From Brenneria nigrifluens DSM 30175 = ATCC 13028 (GTDB taxonomy: Bacteria; Pseudomonadota; Gammaproteobacteria; Enterobacterales; Enterobacteriaceae): a stretch of DNA of 64,000 bases. The notes beneath the pieces are model-generated. The model saw only the letters and a program-made list of their open reading frames with translations, did not search any database and had not been told where the DNA came from. The stretch covers positions 186,001 to 250,000 of the forward strand of contig NZ_CP034036.1 in NCBI RefSeq assembly GCF_005484965.1. The letters run 5' to 3'. Position 1 is the stretch's first letter. Each line of letters begins with the position of its first letter. A program made the translations under genes and the position numbers. Below, piece by piece: positions 33,422 through 43,107 of the stretch.

Positions 33422-34021
33422 ATGTATTTAAAGCGTATTTTAATCATCCTGTGTTTTACGGCGTCATCCGCCATGCCGATTGTGACTCATGCAACTGACA
33501 CGGCGCATAGCGGCGCCGGCGCTGAAGCCGGCGCGCATGATGAAAGCTGGTGGCAGAGAAGTAAAAATAACCTGTCTAAAACATGGTCGGAATCTCCGAA
33601 CCACGATATCTATATTCCCGCTATTACCTGGCATAACCGCTGGACCTACGATAAAGATAAAACCGACGAATATAACGAGCGTCCGTGGGGCGCGGGATAT
33701 GGTATTTCACGTCTGGATGAAGACGGCGACTGGCATGGGATTTACGCCATGGCGTTTAAGGATTCCCATAATAAATGGGAGCCTATCGGCGGTTATGGCT
33801 TTGAGAAACGCTGGCGCCCGACCCGCGATCAGGATTTCCAATTGGGGCTGGGTTTTACCGCCGGCGTGACGATGCGCGATAACTGGAACTATATTCCTAT
33901 TCCGGTGTTGTTGCCCCTGGCCTCAATCAATTATCAGAAGCTCTCTTTCCAGGCGACCTATATTCCCGGCACTTACAATAACGGCAACGTCTTTTTTGCC
34001 TGGTTCAGATGGCAAATTTGA
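33422..34021 (+). CDS. pagP: Lipid A palmitoyltransferase PagP
   Basis: PagP is an outer-membrane eight-stranded barrel that moves palmitate from phospholipid to lipid A. The 199-residue precursor has a signal peptide (MYLKRILIILCFTASSAMP, ending at HATDT), then the amphipathic helix and barrel. The catalytic motifs are present: HNRWTYDKDKTDEYNERPWG (active-site His) and AFKDSHNKWEPIGGYG (Asp-Ser). I prefer ATG 33422; ATG 33401 would add seven residues. Often PhoPQ-controlled, but I see no clear PhoP box. It modifies the product of the waa genes in this window. Confidence 0.94.
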   Translation: MYLKRILIILCFTASSAMPIVTHATDTAHSGAGAEAGAHDESWWQRSKNNLSKTWSESPNHDIYIPAITWHNRWTYDKDKTDEYNERPWGAGYGISRLDEDGDWHGIYAMAFKDSHNKWEPIGGYGFEKRWRPTRDQDFQLGLGFTAGVTMRDNWNYIPIPVLLPLASINYQKLSFQATYIPGTYNNGNVFFAWFRWQI

Positions 34022-34057
34022 TCCCGCCGTTCCCGTTTGCCGGTACTTAATTTACCT

Positions 34058-34086
34058 AACCCCTGCGCAATATTGCAGGGGTTTTT
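34058..34086 (+). terminator. Intrinsic terminator after pagP
   Basis: Stem AACCCCTGC / GCAGGGGTT with a short loop and T run. Confidence 0.92.
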
Positions 34087-34243
34087 ATATTTGGCGCAGG
34101 GAACTAAATTCGTCGCGTTTGTAGGGTGATTATCGGGTAGTCGTTCGCCGGTTATTTATTCAGATGTAAACCATATTGACTAAAATTCATTCGCCGTTCT
34201 CCGCTACAATAGCGACACTTCTTTTCTAAGCGGATATTGCGCT

Positions 34244-35143
34244 GTGCCATTACTGATTATCACCACCATATTGTGGGCTTTTTCATTTAGCCTGATTGGC
34301 GAATATCTGGCAGGCCAGGTCGACAGCTGGTTTTCCGTATTGATGCGCGTCGGGCTGGCGGCATTGGTCTTCCTGCCGTTTTTACGCTGGCGGGGCTATG
34401 CGCCGCGGGTGATTTTACTCTATCTGCTGGTTGGCGCCTGCCAACTGGGGATTATGTATCTGTTTGTTTTCCAAGCTTATCTATATCTCACGGTGCCTGA
34501 ATTTTTACTCTTCACGGTGATGACGCCGCTGTATGTCACCTTAATTTACGATCTGCTGCGGCGCGAGCGCCTGCGCTGGGGCTATATGTTCAGCGCGCTG
34601 CTGGCGGTGCTGGGGGCGGCGGTGATTCGCTACGACGAGGTCAGCGCGCATTTTCTGTGGGGGCTGGTGCTGGTACAGGCCGCCAATATTTTCTTTGCCA
34701 TCGGGCAGGTCGGATACAAGCGCCTGATGGAAGTGCATCCGATGCCGCAGCATACCGCCTTTTCATGGTTCTATCTGGGCGCGCTGGCGGTTTCGGTGAC
34801 AGCCTGGCTGCTGTTCGGTAACGCCGATAAACTGCCCACGACGTCGTTGCAGTGGGGGGTTTTGGTCTGGTTGGGGGTTGCGGCTTCTGGGTTGGGCTAC
34901 TTTATGTGGAACTACGGCGCCACCCAGGTCGACGCGGGCACCCTGGGGATCATGAATAATTTCCACGTTCCCGCGGGATTGCTGGTCAACCTGGCTATCT
35001 GGCAGGAAAAGGTCCACTGGCCGAGCTTTATCATTGGGGCCATTATCATCATGTCCTCGCTGTGGGTACACCGACACTGGGTCGTGAAGCGTCCCGCACA
35101 AAGGGTAAATGCTCACAGGCGTGCTGACGCGCCGAGCGAATAA
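34244..35143 (+). CDS. yigM: Biotin transporter YigM (EamA/DMT family)
   Basis: A 299-residue protein with ten membrane segments and two EamA halves. It is colinear with E. coli YigM, described as a biotin importer: LLIITTILWAFSFSLIGEYL at the start and FMWNYGATQVDAGTLGIMNN near the end. It starts with GTG at 34244. Its last 95 bases overlap the 3' end of the convergent metR. Part of the conserved yigM-metR-metE cluster. Confidence 0.92.
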   Translation: MPLLIITTILWAFSFSLIGEYLAGQVDSWFSVLMRVGLAALVFLPFLRWRGYAPRVILLYLLVGACQLGIMYLFVFQAYLYLTVPEFLLFTVMTPLYVTLIYDLLRRERLRWGYMFSALLAVLGAAVIRYDEVSAHFLWGLVLVQAANIFFAIGQVGYKRLMEVHPMPQHTAFSWFYLGALAVSVTAWLLFGNADKLPTTSLQWGVLVWLGVAASGLGYFMWNYGATQVDAGTLGIMNNFHVPAGLLVNLAIWQEKVHWPSFIIGAIIIMSSLWVHRHWVVKRPAQRVNAHRRADAPSE

Positions 35144-35984
35144 AGGCTTCGATCACCGGTTGGCGCTGTTCCCCGTCCCGCACGGCGGCGTACAACCGGC
35201 TCCACAGTCCCTCTCCCAGCGTTTTTGTCACAATCAGTCCCTGACGTTCAAAGCTCTCCACCACCCAGTGCGGCAGCGCGGCGATCCCCATGCGGGCGGC
35301 CACCATCTGAATCAGCAGCAGCGTGTTGTCGACGCTTTTCAGCGCCGGGCTGACGCCGGCCGGTTGCAGAAAGTGGCGCCAGACATCCAGCCGCTGGCGC
35401 TGAACCGGATAGATCATCAGGGTTTCCGAGGCCAGGTCTTCCGGTTCGATTTTGTCTTTTCCCACCAGCGGATGGTCGGGCGCCAGCGCCAGCCGGACTT
35501 CAAAATCAAACAGCGGCGCGTAGTGCAGCCCGCTGCGCGGCAGGATATCCGAGGTCATCACCAGATCCAGCTCGCCCTGTTGCAGCGCGGGCTGCGGGTC
35601 GAAGGTGACGCCGGATTTAAAGTCCGTCGCCACCTGCGGCCAGTTTTGATGGAACTCATCCAGCGCCGGGGTCAGCCACTGAATACAGCTGTGACACTCA
35701 ATCGCCAGACGCAGCGTGGCCTGGTGCGGTTCATGACACGCCTGTAGCGCCTGCTGAATCTGCGGCAACACCTGCTCGGCCAACTGCAACAGGATCTCTC
35801 CCTGCGGCGTAAAGCGCAGCGGCTGGCTTTTACGCACAAATAGCCTGAACCCAAGACGCTGCTCCAGATCGCTGAACTGGTGTGATAACGCCGACTGGGT
35901 TTGATGCAGCGCGGCGGCGGCGGCGGCCAACGACCCCGTATTGCGCAGCGCTTGCAGCGTTCGCAGGTGTTTAAGTTCGATCAT
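35049..35984 (-). CDS. metR: LysR-type regulator MetR
   Basis: MetR activates metE and other methionine genes with homocysteine as coactivator. The 311-residue protein has the LysR helix-turn-helix (IELKHLRTLQALRNTGSLAA, then LHQTQSALSHQFSDLEQRLG) and a substrate-binding domain. It is divergent from metE across a 104-base control region. It converges on and overlaps yigM by 95 bases. Confidence 0.95.
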   Translation of the reverse strand: MIELKHLRTLQALRNTGSLAAAAAALHQTQSALSHQFSDLEQRLGFRLFVRKSQPLRFTPQGEILLQLAEQVLPQIQQALQACHEPHQATLRLAIECHSCIQWLTPALDEFHQNWPQVATDFKSGVTFDPQPALQQGELDLVMTSDILPRSGLHYAPLFDFEVRLALAPDHPLVGKDKIEPEDLASETLMIYPVQRQRLDVWRHFLQPAGVSPALKSVDNTLLLIQMVAARMGIAALPHWVVESFERQGLIVTKTLGEGLWSRLYAAVRDGEQRQPVIEAFIRSARQHACEHLPFVRDASRPSVGVPTART

Positions 35985-36056
35985 GAGAGTCCTTCACAGT
36001 GACAGTGAATAAATTGCGCTTGTGCATTATACACTACCTGCGGATTATGGATGTGT

Positions 36057-36072
36057 AAACATCTGGACGGCT
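36057..36072 (+). promoter_or_regulatory. Two adjacent met boxes before metE
   Basis: AAACATCT and GGACGGCT, side by side 17-32 bases before the metE ATG, each match six of eight bases of the MetJ box AGACGTCT. MetR should bind further upstream between the two genes. Functional assignment is by analogy with E. coli. Confidence 0.6.
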
Positions 36073-36088
36073 AAATGAGGAATTAACG

Positions 36089-38353
36089 ATGACCATCTTA
36101 AATCACACACTGGGTTTTCCGCGCGTTGGATTACGACGTGAACTGAAAAAAGCGCAGGAAAGCTATTGGGCAGGCAACGCAACCCGGGAAGAGTTGCTGG
36201 CCGTTGGACGCGATCTTCGGGCGCGTCACTGGCAGCAACAAAAGGATGCGGGCGTCGATCTGCTGCCGGTGGGTGATTTCGCCTGGTACGATCATGTCCT
36301 CACCACCAGCCTGTTGCTGGGGAACGTACCGGCCCGTCATCAGAATGCCGATGGCTCGGTCGATCTGGACACGCTGTTCCGCATCGGCCGCGGACGCGCG
36401 CCGACCGGCGAACCCGCCGCCGCCGCCGAGATGACCAAATGGTTCAACACCAACTATCACTACATGGTGCCGGAATTCACCCAGGGCCAGCAGTTCAAAC
36501 TGACCTGGACGCAGCTGCTGGACGAAGTAGACGAAGCGCTGGCGCTGGGCCACAAGGTGAAGCCCGTGCTGCTGGGGCCGGTCACCTACCTGTGGCTGGG
36601 TAAGGTAAAAGGCGCGCCGTTCGATCGCCTGTCGCTGCTGCCGGAGATTCTGCCGGTCTATCGGCAGGTGCTGGCCGAGCTGGCTAAACGCGGCATCGAA
36701 TGGGTACAGATCGATGAGCCGGCGCTGGTGCTGGAGCTGCCGCCAGAGTGGCTGGCGGCGTTCCAACCGGCGTACGATGCGCTGCAAGGACCGGTGAAAC
36801 TGTTGCTGACCACCTATTTCGACAGCATCGGCCAGAATCTGGATACCGTCAAAGCGCTGCCGGTACAGGGGCTGCATGTCGATCTGGTGCACGGCAAGGA
36901 CGACGCGGCGACGTTGCATCAACAATTGCCCGCCGACTGGCTGCTGTCGCTGGGGGTGATTAACGGGCGCAACGTCTGGCGCGCCGACCTGAGCGCCTGG
37001 TTTGAACGCCTGCAACCGCTGGCGGGCAAACGCAATCTGTGGCTGGGAAGCTCCTGCTCTTTGCTGCACAGCCCGATCGATTTAAGCGTCGAAACGCGTC
37101 TGGATGATGAGGTGAAAAGCTGGTTTGCTTTCGCCATCCAGAAATGTGCGGAGCTGTCTCTGCTCGCCCAGGCGCTGAACGGCGGCGATGGTCAGGCGCT
37201 GGATGTGTACAGCGCGCCGATTCGCGCTCGCCGTACGTCCACCCGCGTAAACAACCCGGCGGTGGAGCGGCGTCTGGCCGCCATCACTGCGCAGGATAGT
37301 CAGCGTCAGAGCGCTTACCCGCTGCGCGCCGCGGCTCAGCGCGAACGCTTCAAGCTGCCGGCATGGCCGACCACCACCATCGGCTCTTTCCCGCAAACCA
37401 CGGAAATTCGCGGCCTGCGTCTGGACTTCAAGCAAGGGCGTCTGGACGGCAACAACTACCGCACCGGCATCTCCGAGCATATCAAGCAGGCGGTGGTCGA
37501 GCAGGAACGTCTGGGACTGGACGTGCTGGTGCACGGCGAAGCCGAGCGTAACGATATGGTGGAGTATTTCGGCGAGCATCTGGACGGCTTCGTCTTTACC
37601 CAGAACGGCTGGGTGCAGAGCTATGGCTCCCGCTGCGTGAAGCCGCCGGTGATTATCGGCGACGTCAGCCGCCCGCGGGCCATTACCGTTGAGTGGGCGA
37701 AATACGCCCAGTCGCTGACCGACAAGCCGATGAAGGGCATGCTTACCGGCCCGGTGACCATTCTGTGCTGGTCTTTCCCGCGCGAAGACGTAACGCGTGA
37801 AACCATCGCCAAACAGATTGCGCTGGCGCTGCGCGACGAAGTGGCCGATCTGGAAAAAGCGGGCATCGGCATTATTCAGATCGATGAACCCGCCCTGCGT
37901 GAAGGTCTGCCGCTGCGCCGTTCCGACTGGGATGCCTATCTGGCATGGGCGGTGGACGCTTTCCGTCTGAATGCCGCCGTGGCGCAAGACGATACGCAGA
38001 TCCACACCCATATGTGTTACTGCGAGTTCAACGACATTATGGATTCCATCGCCGCGCTGGACGCCGATGTGATCACCATTGAAACCTCGCGTTCCGATAT
38101 GGAGCTGCTGGAGTCGTTTGAAGAGTTTGAGTATCCGAACGAAATCGGCCCGGGCGTGTATGATATCCACTCGCCGAACGTCCCGAGCGTGGAGTGGATC
38201 GAAGCGTTGCTGAAGAAAGCGGCGCAGCGCATCCCGGCGCAACGTCTGTGGGTTAACCCGGACTGCGGTCTGAAAACCCGCGGCTGGCCGGAAACCCGCC
38301 AGGCGCTGGCCAACATGGTTGAGGCGGCACGGCGTCTGCGCGACGCGCGCTAA
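36089..38353 (+). CDS. metE: Cobalamin-independent methionine synthase
   Basis: MetE transfers a methyl group from 5-methyltetrahydropteroyltriglutamate to homocysteine. The 754-residue protein has both barrels: N-terminal LGFPRVGLRRELKKAQESYW and the C-terminal catalytic barrel with FPQTTEIRGLRLDFKQG and the zinc ligands in HTHMCYCEF and NPDCGLKTRGW. It is under likely MetR/MetJ control. A terminator follows 25 bases later. Confidence 0.98.
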   Translation: MTILNHTLGFPRVGLRRELKKAQESYWAGNATREELLAVGRDLRARHWQQQKDAGVDLLPVGDFAWYDHVLTTSLLLGNVPARHQNADGSVDLDTLFRIGRGRAPTGEPAAAAEMTKWFNTNYHYMVPEFTQGQQFKLTWTQLLDEVDEALALGHKVKPVLLGPVTYLWLGKVKGAPFDRLSLLPEILPVYRQVLAELAKRGIEWVQIDEPALVLELPPEWLAAFQPAYDALQGPVKLLLTTYFDSIGQNLDTVKALPVQGLHVDLVHGKDDAATLHQQLPADWLLSLGVINGRNVWRADLSAWFERLQPLAGKRNLWLGSSCSLLHSPIDLSVETRLDDEVKSWFAFAIQKCAELSLLAQALNGGDGQALDVYSAPIRARRTSTRVNNPAVERRLAAITAQDSQRQSAYPLRAAAQRERFKLPAWPTTTIGSFPQTTEIRGLRLDFKQGRLDGNNYRTGISEHIKQAVVEQERLGLDVLVHGEAERNDMVEYFGEHLDGFVFTQNGWVQSYGSRCVKPPVIIGDVSRPRAITVEWAKYAQSLTDKPMKGMLTGPVTILCWSFPREDVTRETIAKQIALALRDEVADLEKAGIGIIQIDEPALREGLPLRRSDWDAYLAWAVDAFRLNAAVAQDDTQIHTHMCYCEFNDIMDSIAALDADVITIETSRSDMELLESFEEFEYPNEIGPGVYDIHSPNVPSVEWIEALLKKAAQRIPAQRLWVNPDCGLKTRGWPETRQALANMVEAARRLRDAR

Positions 38354-38378
38354 GCCGGTAACGTTAACGATCGATGAC

Positions 38379-38401
38379 AGGGAGGCGCTGCCTCCCTTTT
38401 T
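38379..38401 (+). terminator. Intrinsic terminator after metE
   Basis: GGGAGGC stem, GCT loop, GCCTCCC and five T residues. Confidence 0.93.
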
Positions 38402-38510
38402 CATGCCTGGAAATAGCGGGTTTTGTGTCTGCCGCGAGGAATATCAACGGCTAAAGAATCTACAATAACGGAACCAAAACGGCGCAAAGGCGGTGTTGAT
38501 AACGCTTATT

Positions 38511-38578
38511 AGTGATGTGTATCACAATTTTATGTATGTTGAGTTTCTGTTTCTTTTTTATGAGTGATGGTCATCACT
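38511..38578 (+). promoter_or_regulatory. Tandem CRP sites of the udp promoter
   Basis: AGTGATGTGTATCACA (38511-38526) and AGTGATGGTCATCACT (38563-38578) are two good CRP half-site pairs with centres 52 bp apart. A weak -10 TAAAGT at 38600-38605 would put the second at about -41.5 and the first at about -93.5. This is the deoP2-like arrangement in which CytR sits between two CRP dimers, as at E. coli udp. CytR binding here is inferred. Confidence 0.8.
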
Positions 38579-38655
38579 AAAAATCGCCTGGTAATAGGCT
38601 AAAGTTTTTTCCTTATTTCCTCTGATCACTCGACTCATTGCCTGGGAGGGCGGTT

Positions 38656-39426
38656 ATGTCCAAATCTGATGTGTTTCATCTCGGTCTGACAAAGCCTGAT
38701 TTACAGGGCGCGACGCTGGCGATTGTGCCGGGCGACCCTGAGCGCGTGGAAAAAATAGCCCGTCTGCTGGATAACCCGGTCCCTCTGGCGTCGCACCGTG
38801 AATTTACCTCCTGGCGCGGCGAACTGGAAGGCAAGCCGATTATCGTCTGCTCCACCGGCATTGGCGGCCCGTCAACGTCGATTGCGGTGGAGGAGCTGGC
38901 GCAGCTGGGCGTTCGCACCTTCCTGCGGGTGGGGACGACCGGGGCGATCCAGCCGGGTATCAACGTGGGGGATGTGCTGGTGACGACCGCGGCGGTACGG
39001 CTCGACGGCGCCAGCCTGCATTTCGCGCCGCTGGAATTTCCGGCGGTGGCCGATTTTGACTGCACCACCGCCCTGGTCGAGGCGGCAAAGGCGTCCGGCG
39101 CGGCGCTGCACGTTGGCGTGACCGCATCATCCGATACGTTTTACCCCGGCCAGGAGCGTTATGATACCTTTTCAGGCCGCGTGGTGCGCCGTTTCCAGGG
39201 ATCGATGGAAGAGTGGCAAAGCATGGGGGTGCTGAATTATGAAATGGAATCCGCCACCTTGCTGACGATGTGCGCCAGCCAGGGGCTGCGCGCCGGGATG
39301 ATTGCCGGGGTGATTGTCAATCGCACCCAGCAGGAAATTCCCGATGTCGCCACCATGAAGCTGGCTGAAACCACGGTGGTCAAGGTTCTGCTGGACGCCA
39401 CCCGTCGCCTGCTGGCTCGTGCATAA
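38656..39426 (+). CDS. udp: Uridine phosphorylase
   Basis: Udp splits uridine to uracil and ribose-1-phosphate in nucleoside salvage. With the start at 38656 (SD GGAGGG upstream) it has 256 residues: MSKSDVFHLGLTKPDLQGA, the phosphate loop CSTGIGGPSTSIAVEEL and the base/ribose site NYEMESATLLTMCAS. Expression is likely CRP/CytR-controlled. dlhH (ysgA), which sits between metE and udp in E. coli, is not present. Confidence 0.97.
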   Translation: MSKSDVFHLGLTKPDLQGATLAIVPGDPERVEKIARLLDNPVPLASHREFTSWRGELEGKPIIVCSTGIGGPSTSIAVEELAQLGVRTFLRVGTTGAIQPGINVGDVLVTTAAVRLDGASLHFAPLEFPAVADFDCTTALVEAAKASGAALHVGVTASSDTFYPGQERYDTFSGRVVRRFQGSMEEWQSMGVLNYEMESATLLTMCASQGLRAGMIAGVIVNRTQQEIPDVATMKLAETTVVKVLLDATRRLLARA

Positions 39427-39510
39427 ACGGTATTACCGCATGTCGGGCCGGCGATGGGCAATGCCGGCCCGTTTCCCGGCCTGCCCTTTATGACCACCGC
39501 AAGGAGATGT

Positions 39511-40293
39511 ATGACCGAACCCACGCTACTCCATCCTTCCCTGGTTCCGCTGGACGGCGGGATCAATTTTCGCGATCTGGGCGGCAATCGGACGGCGGAC
39601 GGGCGGCTTATCCGCCGCGGCAAGCTATTTCGAGCCGGTTCGCTGGATTTATTGACGCCGGCGGACTGCGAACGCCTGGCCGGCGTGCCCGTCGCCGATG
39701 TTCTCGACTACCGCGATCCGGATGAAATCGCCCTCAAGCCCGATATCCTGTGGCCCGGCGCGAACTACCATCCGTTCCCCGCCAACCCGCTGCGGCACGA
39801 AGTCACGGCGAATCTGGATTCTTTGGGATCGGAGGTGCTGGAGTCCTTCGACTCGCGGGCCTTTATGCTGGAACTTTATCGCCGTTTGCCTTTCGATAAT
39901 TCCGCCTATCGCCAACTGGCGTCGCTGCTGTTGCAGCCGGATAACGGCGCGCTGGTACAGCACTGCGCGGTGGGTAAAGACCGCACCGGTCTGGGATCGG
40001 CGCTGGTGATGCTGGCGCTGGGGGTTGATGAGCAAACGGTGATTGAAGATTATCTGCTGACCGAAACCACGCTGACGCCATTCAGGCAGCAGTTGCTGAC
40101 GCATCTGGCGCAGACCCTGAGCGAGAAAGCGCTGGTGCGGTTTTCCTATGTGCTGTCGGTTAAGGAAGAGTTTATCGTCACGGCGCTGCGGGCGATTAAT
40201 GAACGCCACGGTTCGGTTAACGGCTGGATGGAGGCGGAGTACGGGCTGGATAAACGCGCCCGGCAGTTTCTGCAGGATAAATATCTGGCGTGA
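39511..40293 (+). CDS. Tyrosine phosphatase family protein
   Basis: A 260-residue protein of the tyrosine/serine phosphatase (DSP-like, Y_phosphatase3) family. The P-loop CX5R reads HCAVGKDRTGLGSALVMLAL, and the N-terminal signature is NFRDLGGNRTADGRL. I start at 39511 behind AAGGAGA; an ATG at 39454 is less likely. The true substrate is unknown. It follows udp by 84 bases and may be co-transcribed. It does not occupy this place in E. coli. Confidence 0.85.
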   Translation: MTEPTLLHPSLVPLDGGINFRDLGGNRTADGRLIRRGKLFRAGSLDLLTPADCERLAGVPVADVLDYRDPDEIALKPDILWPGANYHPFPANPLRHEVTANLDSLGSEVLESFDSRAFMLELYRRLPFDNSAYRQLASLLLQPDNGALVQHCAVGKDRTGLGSALVMLALGVDEQTVIEDYLLTETTLTPFRQQLLTHLAQTLSEKALVRFSYVLSVKEEFIVTALRAINERHGSVNGWMEAEYGLDKRARQFLQDKYLA

Positions 40294-40314
40294 TGCCGTC
40301 TCTTGGCCTACCCG

Positions 40315-40380
40315 AACCCTTCATATAAGGGCGAAGGGTTAGCTCCTCCCCCTGGCAAGGGGGAGGCCGGGAGGGGGACA
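40315..40380. repeat. Hairpin-rich intergenic repeat
   Basis: Two perfect stems in tandem: AACCCTTC with GAAGGGTT (40315-40340) and CCTCCCCCT-GGCA-AGGGGGAGG (40345-40366), followed by a G-rich tail. It resembles the dispersed CCCTCCCC-type repeats of enterobacterial intergenic regions. Confidence 0.6.
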
Positions 40381-40415
40381 TTAATGGCAAAATGCCCAAT
40401 GAAGTCAATGATCTG

Positions 40416-40440
40416 AAAGGCCGGTCATGGACCGGCCTTT
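40416..40440. terminator. Bidirectional terminator between phosphatase and ppc
   Basis: An 11-bp perfect stem AAAGGCCGGTC / GACCGGCCTTT with a 3-base loop. It serves the plus-strand genes and ppc, which converge here. Confidence 0.8.
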
Positions 40441-40467
40441 GTCGTTTCCGCGTTTAGCTTTTATCGA

Positions 40468-43107
40468 TCAGCCGGTATTGCGCATACCGGCGGCCACGCC
40501 GGCGATGGTCACCATCAGCGCCAGCTCCACCTCCGGGTCCGGCTCTTCCTGTTGGCGCGAGCGGTGCAGCAGCTCGGCCTGAAGCACGTTGAGCGGGTCG
40601 GTATACACGTTGCGCAACGCGATGGATTCGGCGATCCACGGCAGGTCTTCCATTAGGTGATCGTCGTTGGCGATGGTCAGCACCACATGGATATCTTGCG
40701 CCAGTTGCTCGCGCAGCTGTTTCCCTAACGGCCACAGCTTCTTATCCACCAGACGCTGGTCGTAGTATTCGGCCAGCCACAGGTCGGCTTTGGAAAACAC
40801 CATTTCCAGCATCCCGATGCGGGTGGAGAAAAACGGCCAGTCGCGGCACATGGCTTCCAACTGCGCCTGTTTGCCGTCGTTGACGACTTTTTGCAACGCG
40901 GCGCCCGCACCCAGCCACGCGGGCAACATCAGGCGGTTCTGTGTCCAGGCGAAAATCCACGGAATGGCGCGCAGGCTTTCCACCCCACCGGTAGGACGGC
41001 GTTTCGCCGGGCGGGAGCCTAACGGCAATTTACCCAGCTCCAGTTCCGGCGTGGCGGAGCGGAAATAAGGGACGAAGTCCGGATTTTCGCGTACGTAGCC
41101 GCGATACATCTCGCAGGAGACGCGGGACAGTTCGTCCATCACCTCGCTCCACTCCTGTTCGGGTTCCGGCGGCGGCAACAGGTTGGCTTCCAGAATCGCC
41201 CCGGTGTACAGCGCCAGGCTGCTGATGGTGACTTCCGGCAGGCCGTACTTAAAGCGGATCATCTCCCCCTGTTCGGTGACGCGCAGGCCGCCTTTCAGGC
41301 TTCCCGGCGGCTGGGACAGCAGGGCGGCATGGGCCGGCGCGCCGCCGCGGCCGATGGAGCCGCCGCGACCGTGGAACAGCGTCAGCGCAATGCCGGCTTT
41401 CTCGCAGGTTTTAATCAGGGCGTCCTGTGCGCGATATTGCGCCCAGGAAGCGGCCATCACGCCGGCATCTTTCGCCGAGTCGGAATAGCCGATCATCACC
41501 ATCTGTTTGCCCTGAATGACGCCGCGATACCAGTCGATATTCAGCAACTGGGTCATTACGTCGTCGGCGTTGTTCAGGTCTTCCAGCGTTTCAAACAGCG
41601 GGGCGACCGGTAGGGCGAACGGGCAGCCGGCTTCCTTGAGCAGCAAATGCACCGCCAGCACGTCGGAAGGCGTACGCGCCATGGAAATGACGTAGGCGGC
41701 GATGGAGCCGGCGGGCGCTTTGGCGATGACTTTACAGGTGTCGATCACCTCTTTGGTCTCTGCGCTGGGTTCCCACTGGCGCGGCAGCAGCGGACGTTTG
41801 GAGCTTAATTCACGGATCAGGAAGGCCTGTTTGTCGGACTCGGACCAGCTTTCATAGTCGCCCAAACCCAGGTAACGGGTGATTTCCGCCAGTGCCTCGC
41901 TGTGATGGGTGCTTTCCTGACGAACGTCGATGCGCACCAGCGGTACGCCGAAGCAGCGCACGCGGCGCAGCGTGTCCAGCAATTGACCGTCGGCGATGAT
42001 GCCCATGCCGCAGGCATGCAGCGACTGATAACAGGCGAACAGCGGATCCCACAATTGTTCATTGCTGACCAGCAGGTCTTTCGGCGGTAACAGCTCCCCG
42101 CCTTTGAGACGCGCATCCAGATAAGCCAGCGTACTATTCAACTGGGCTCGCAATGATTTCATGATGGCGCGGTACGGCTCCTGTACTTCGTCGCCGCCGG
42201 CCAGCTTGCGTAGTTCCGGCGTACAGGCGGACATCGACAGTTCCGATACCAGGGTCTGAATATCCTGCAGGAACAGGTCGGCCGCTTTCCAGCGGCTGAG
42301 TAATAATACCCGGCGGGTCACTTCGGCGGTCACGTTGGGGTTGCCGTCGCGGTCGCCCCCCATCCATGAGGTAAAGCGTACCGGCACGGCTTCTACGGGC
42401 AAACGGTAGCCGAAAGATTTTTCCAGCAGTTCATCGAGCTCGCGTAAAAAAGCGGGAACGCCTTCCCACAGGCTATTTTCCACCACCGCGAATCCCCATT
42501 TGGCTTCTTCCAGCGGGGTCGGCCGTATTTTGCGGATTTCGTCGGTATGCCAGGACTGGGCGATCAATTGACGCAGGCGGCGCATAATACGGTTGCGCTC
42601 ATAGTCCGCCAGATCGTCGTGATCGAGCTGCTTCAGGCAGGTATTCACCTCGACCAGCTTGTGGATCAGCGTGCGACGGGTGATCTCGGTGGGGTGCGCG
42701 GTCAGCACCAGCTCGATGGACAGCGATTCGACCGCGTTGCGAATATCCCTTTCCGTCAGATGCTTATTTTCTTTTAAGCGCGCAAAGGCCTTGGAGAGCA
42801 GCTCCGGGTTGCTGGCCGCCTCGCCGTGGGGCGAGATGGTGTGGTATTGCTCGGCGGTATTGGTAAAGTTAAGGAATTGGCTAAATGCGCGGGCAACCGG
42901 CAATAGCTCATCGTTGGACAGATTTTGTAGTGTGTTCAGCAGTTCCTGACGGTGCTTTTCACTGCCTGCTCGGGAGGATTTTGATAATTTACGGATCCTT
43001 TCAACCTTATCAAGAATGTTCTCACCCAGCGCTTCCTTAATCGTATCGCCAAGCAGCTTGCCTAGCATGCTGACGTTACTGCGCATTGCCGAATATTGCT
43101 CGCTCAT
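40468..43107 (-). CDS. ppc: Phosphoenolpyruvate carboxylase
   Basis: Ppc carboxylates phosphoenolpyruvate to oxaloacetate, replenishing the TCA cycle. The 879-residue protein has the catalytic His motif VLTAHPTEITRRTL, the substrate region FTSWMGGDRDGNPNVTAEV, FHGRGGSIGRGGAP and the C-terminal MRNTG. Length matches enterobacterial Ppc. In E. coli it is beside argECBH; here opgD intervenes. Confidence 0.98.
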   Translation of the reverse strand: MSEQYSAMRSNVSMLGKLLGDTIKEALGENILDKVERIRKLSKSSRAGSEKHRQELLNTLQNLSNDELLPVARAFSQFLNFTNTAEQYHTISPHGEAASNPELLSKAFARLKENKHLTERDIRNAVESLSIELVLTAHPTEITRRTLIHKLVEVNTCLKQLDHDDLADYERNRIMRRLRQLIAQSWHTDEIRKIRPTPLEEAKWGFAVVENSLWEGVPAFLRELDELLEKSFGYRLPVEAVPVRFTSWMGGDRDGNPNVTAEVTRRVLLLSRWKAADLFLQDIQTLVSELSMSACTPELRKLAGGDEVQEPYRAIMKSLRAQLNSTLAYLDARLKGGELLPPKDLLVSNEQLWDPLFACYQSLHACGMGIIADGQLLDTLRRVRCFGVPLVRIDVRQESTHHSEALAEITRYLGLGDYESWSESDKQAFLIRELSSKRPLLPRQWEPSAETKEVIDTCKVIAKAPAGSIAAYVISMARTPSDVLAVHLLLKEAGCPFALPVAPLFETLEDLNNADDVMTQLLNIDWYRGVIQGKQMVMIGYSDSAKDAGVMAASWAQYRAQDALIKTCEKAGIALTLFHGRGGSIGRGGAPAHAALLSQPPGSLKGGLRVTEQGEMIRFKYGLPEVTISSLALYTGAILEANLLPPPEPEQEWSEVMDELSRVSCEMYRGYVRENPDFVPYFRSATPELELGKLPLGSRPAKRRPTGGVESLRAIPWIFAWTQNRLMLPAWLGAGAALQKVVNDGKQAQLEAMCRDWPFFSTRIGMLEMVFSKADLWLAEYYDQRLVDKKLWPLGKQLREQLAQDIHVVLTIANDDHLMEDLPWIAESIALRNVYTDPLNVLQAELLHRSRQQEEPDPEVELALMVTIAGVAAGMRNTG

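Noticed and set aside
36131..38404. Long minus-strand open frames opposite metE (312 and 440 codons)
   Set aside because: They are shadow frames caused by high GC and codon bias of metE. They have no SD, no recognisable domain and overlap a fully conserved gene.
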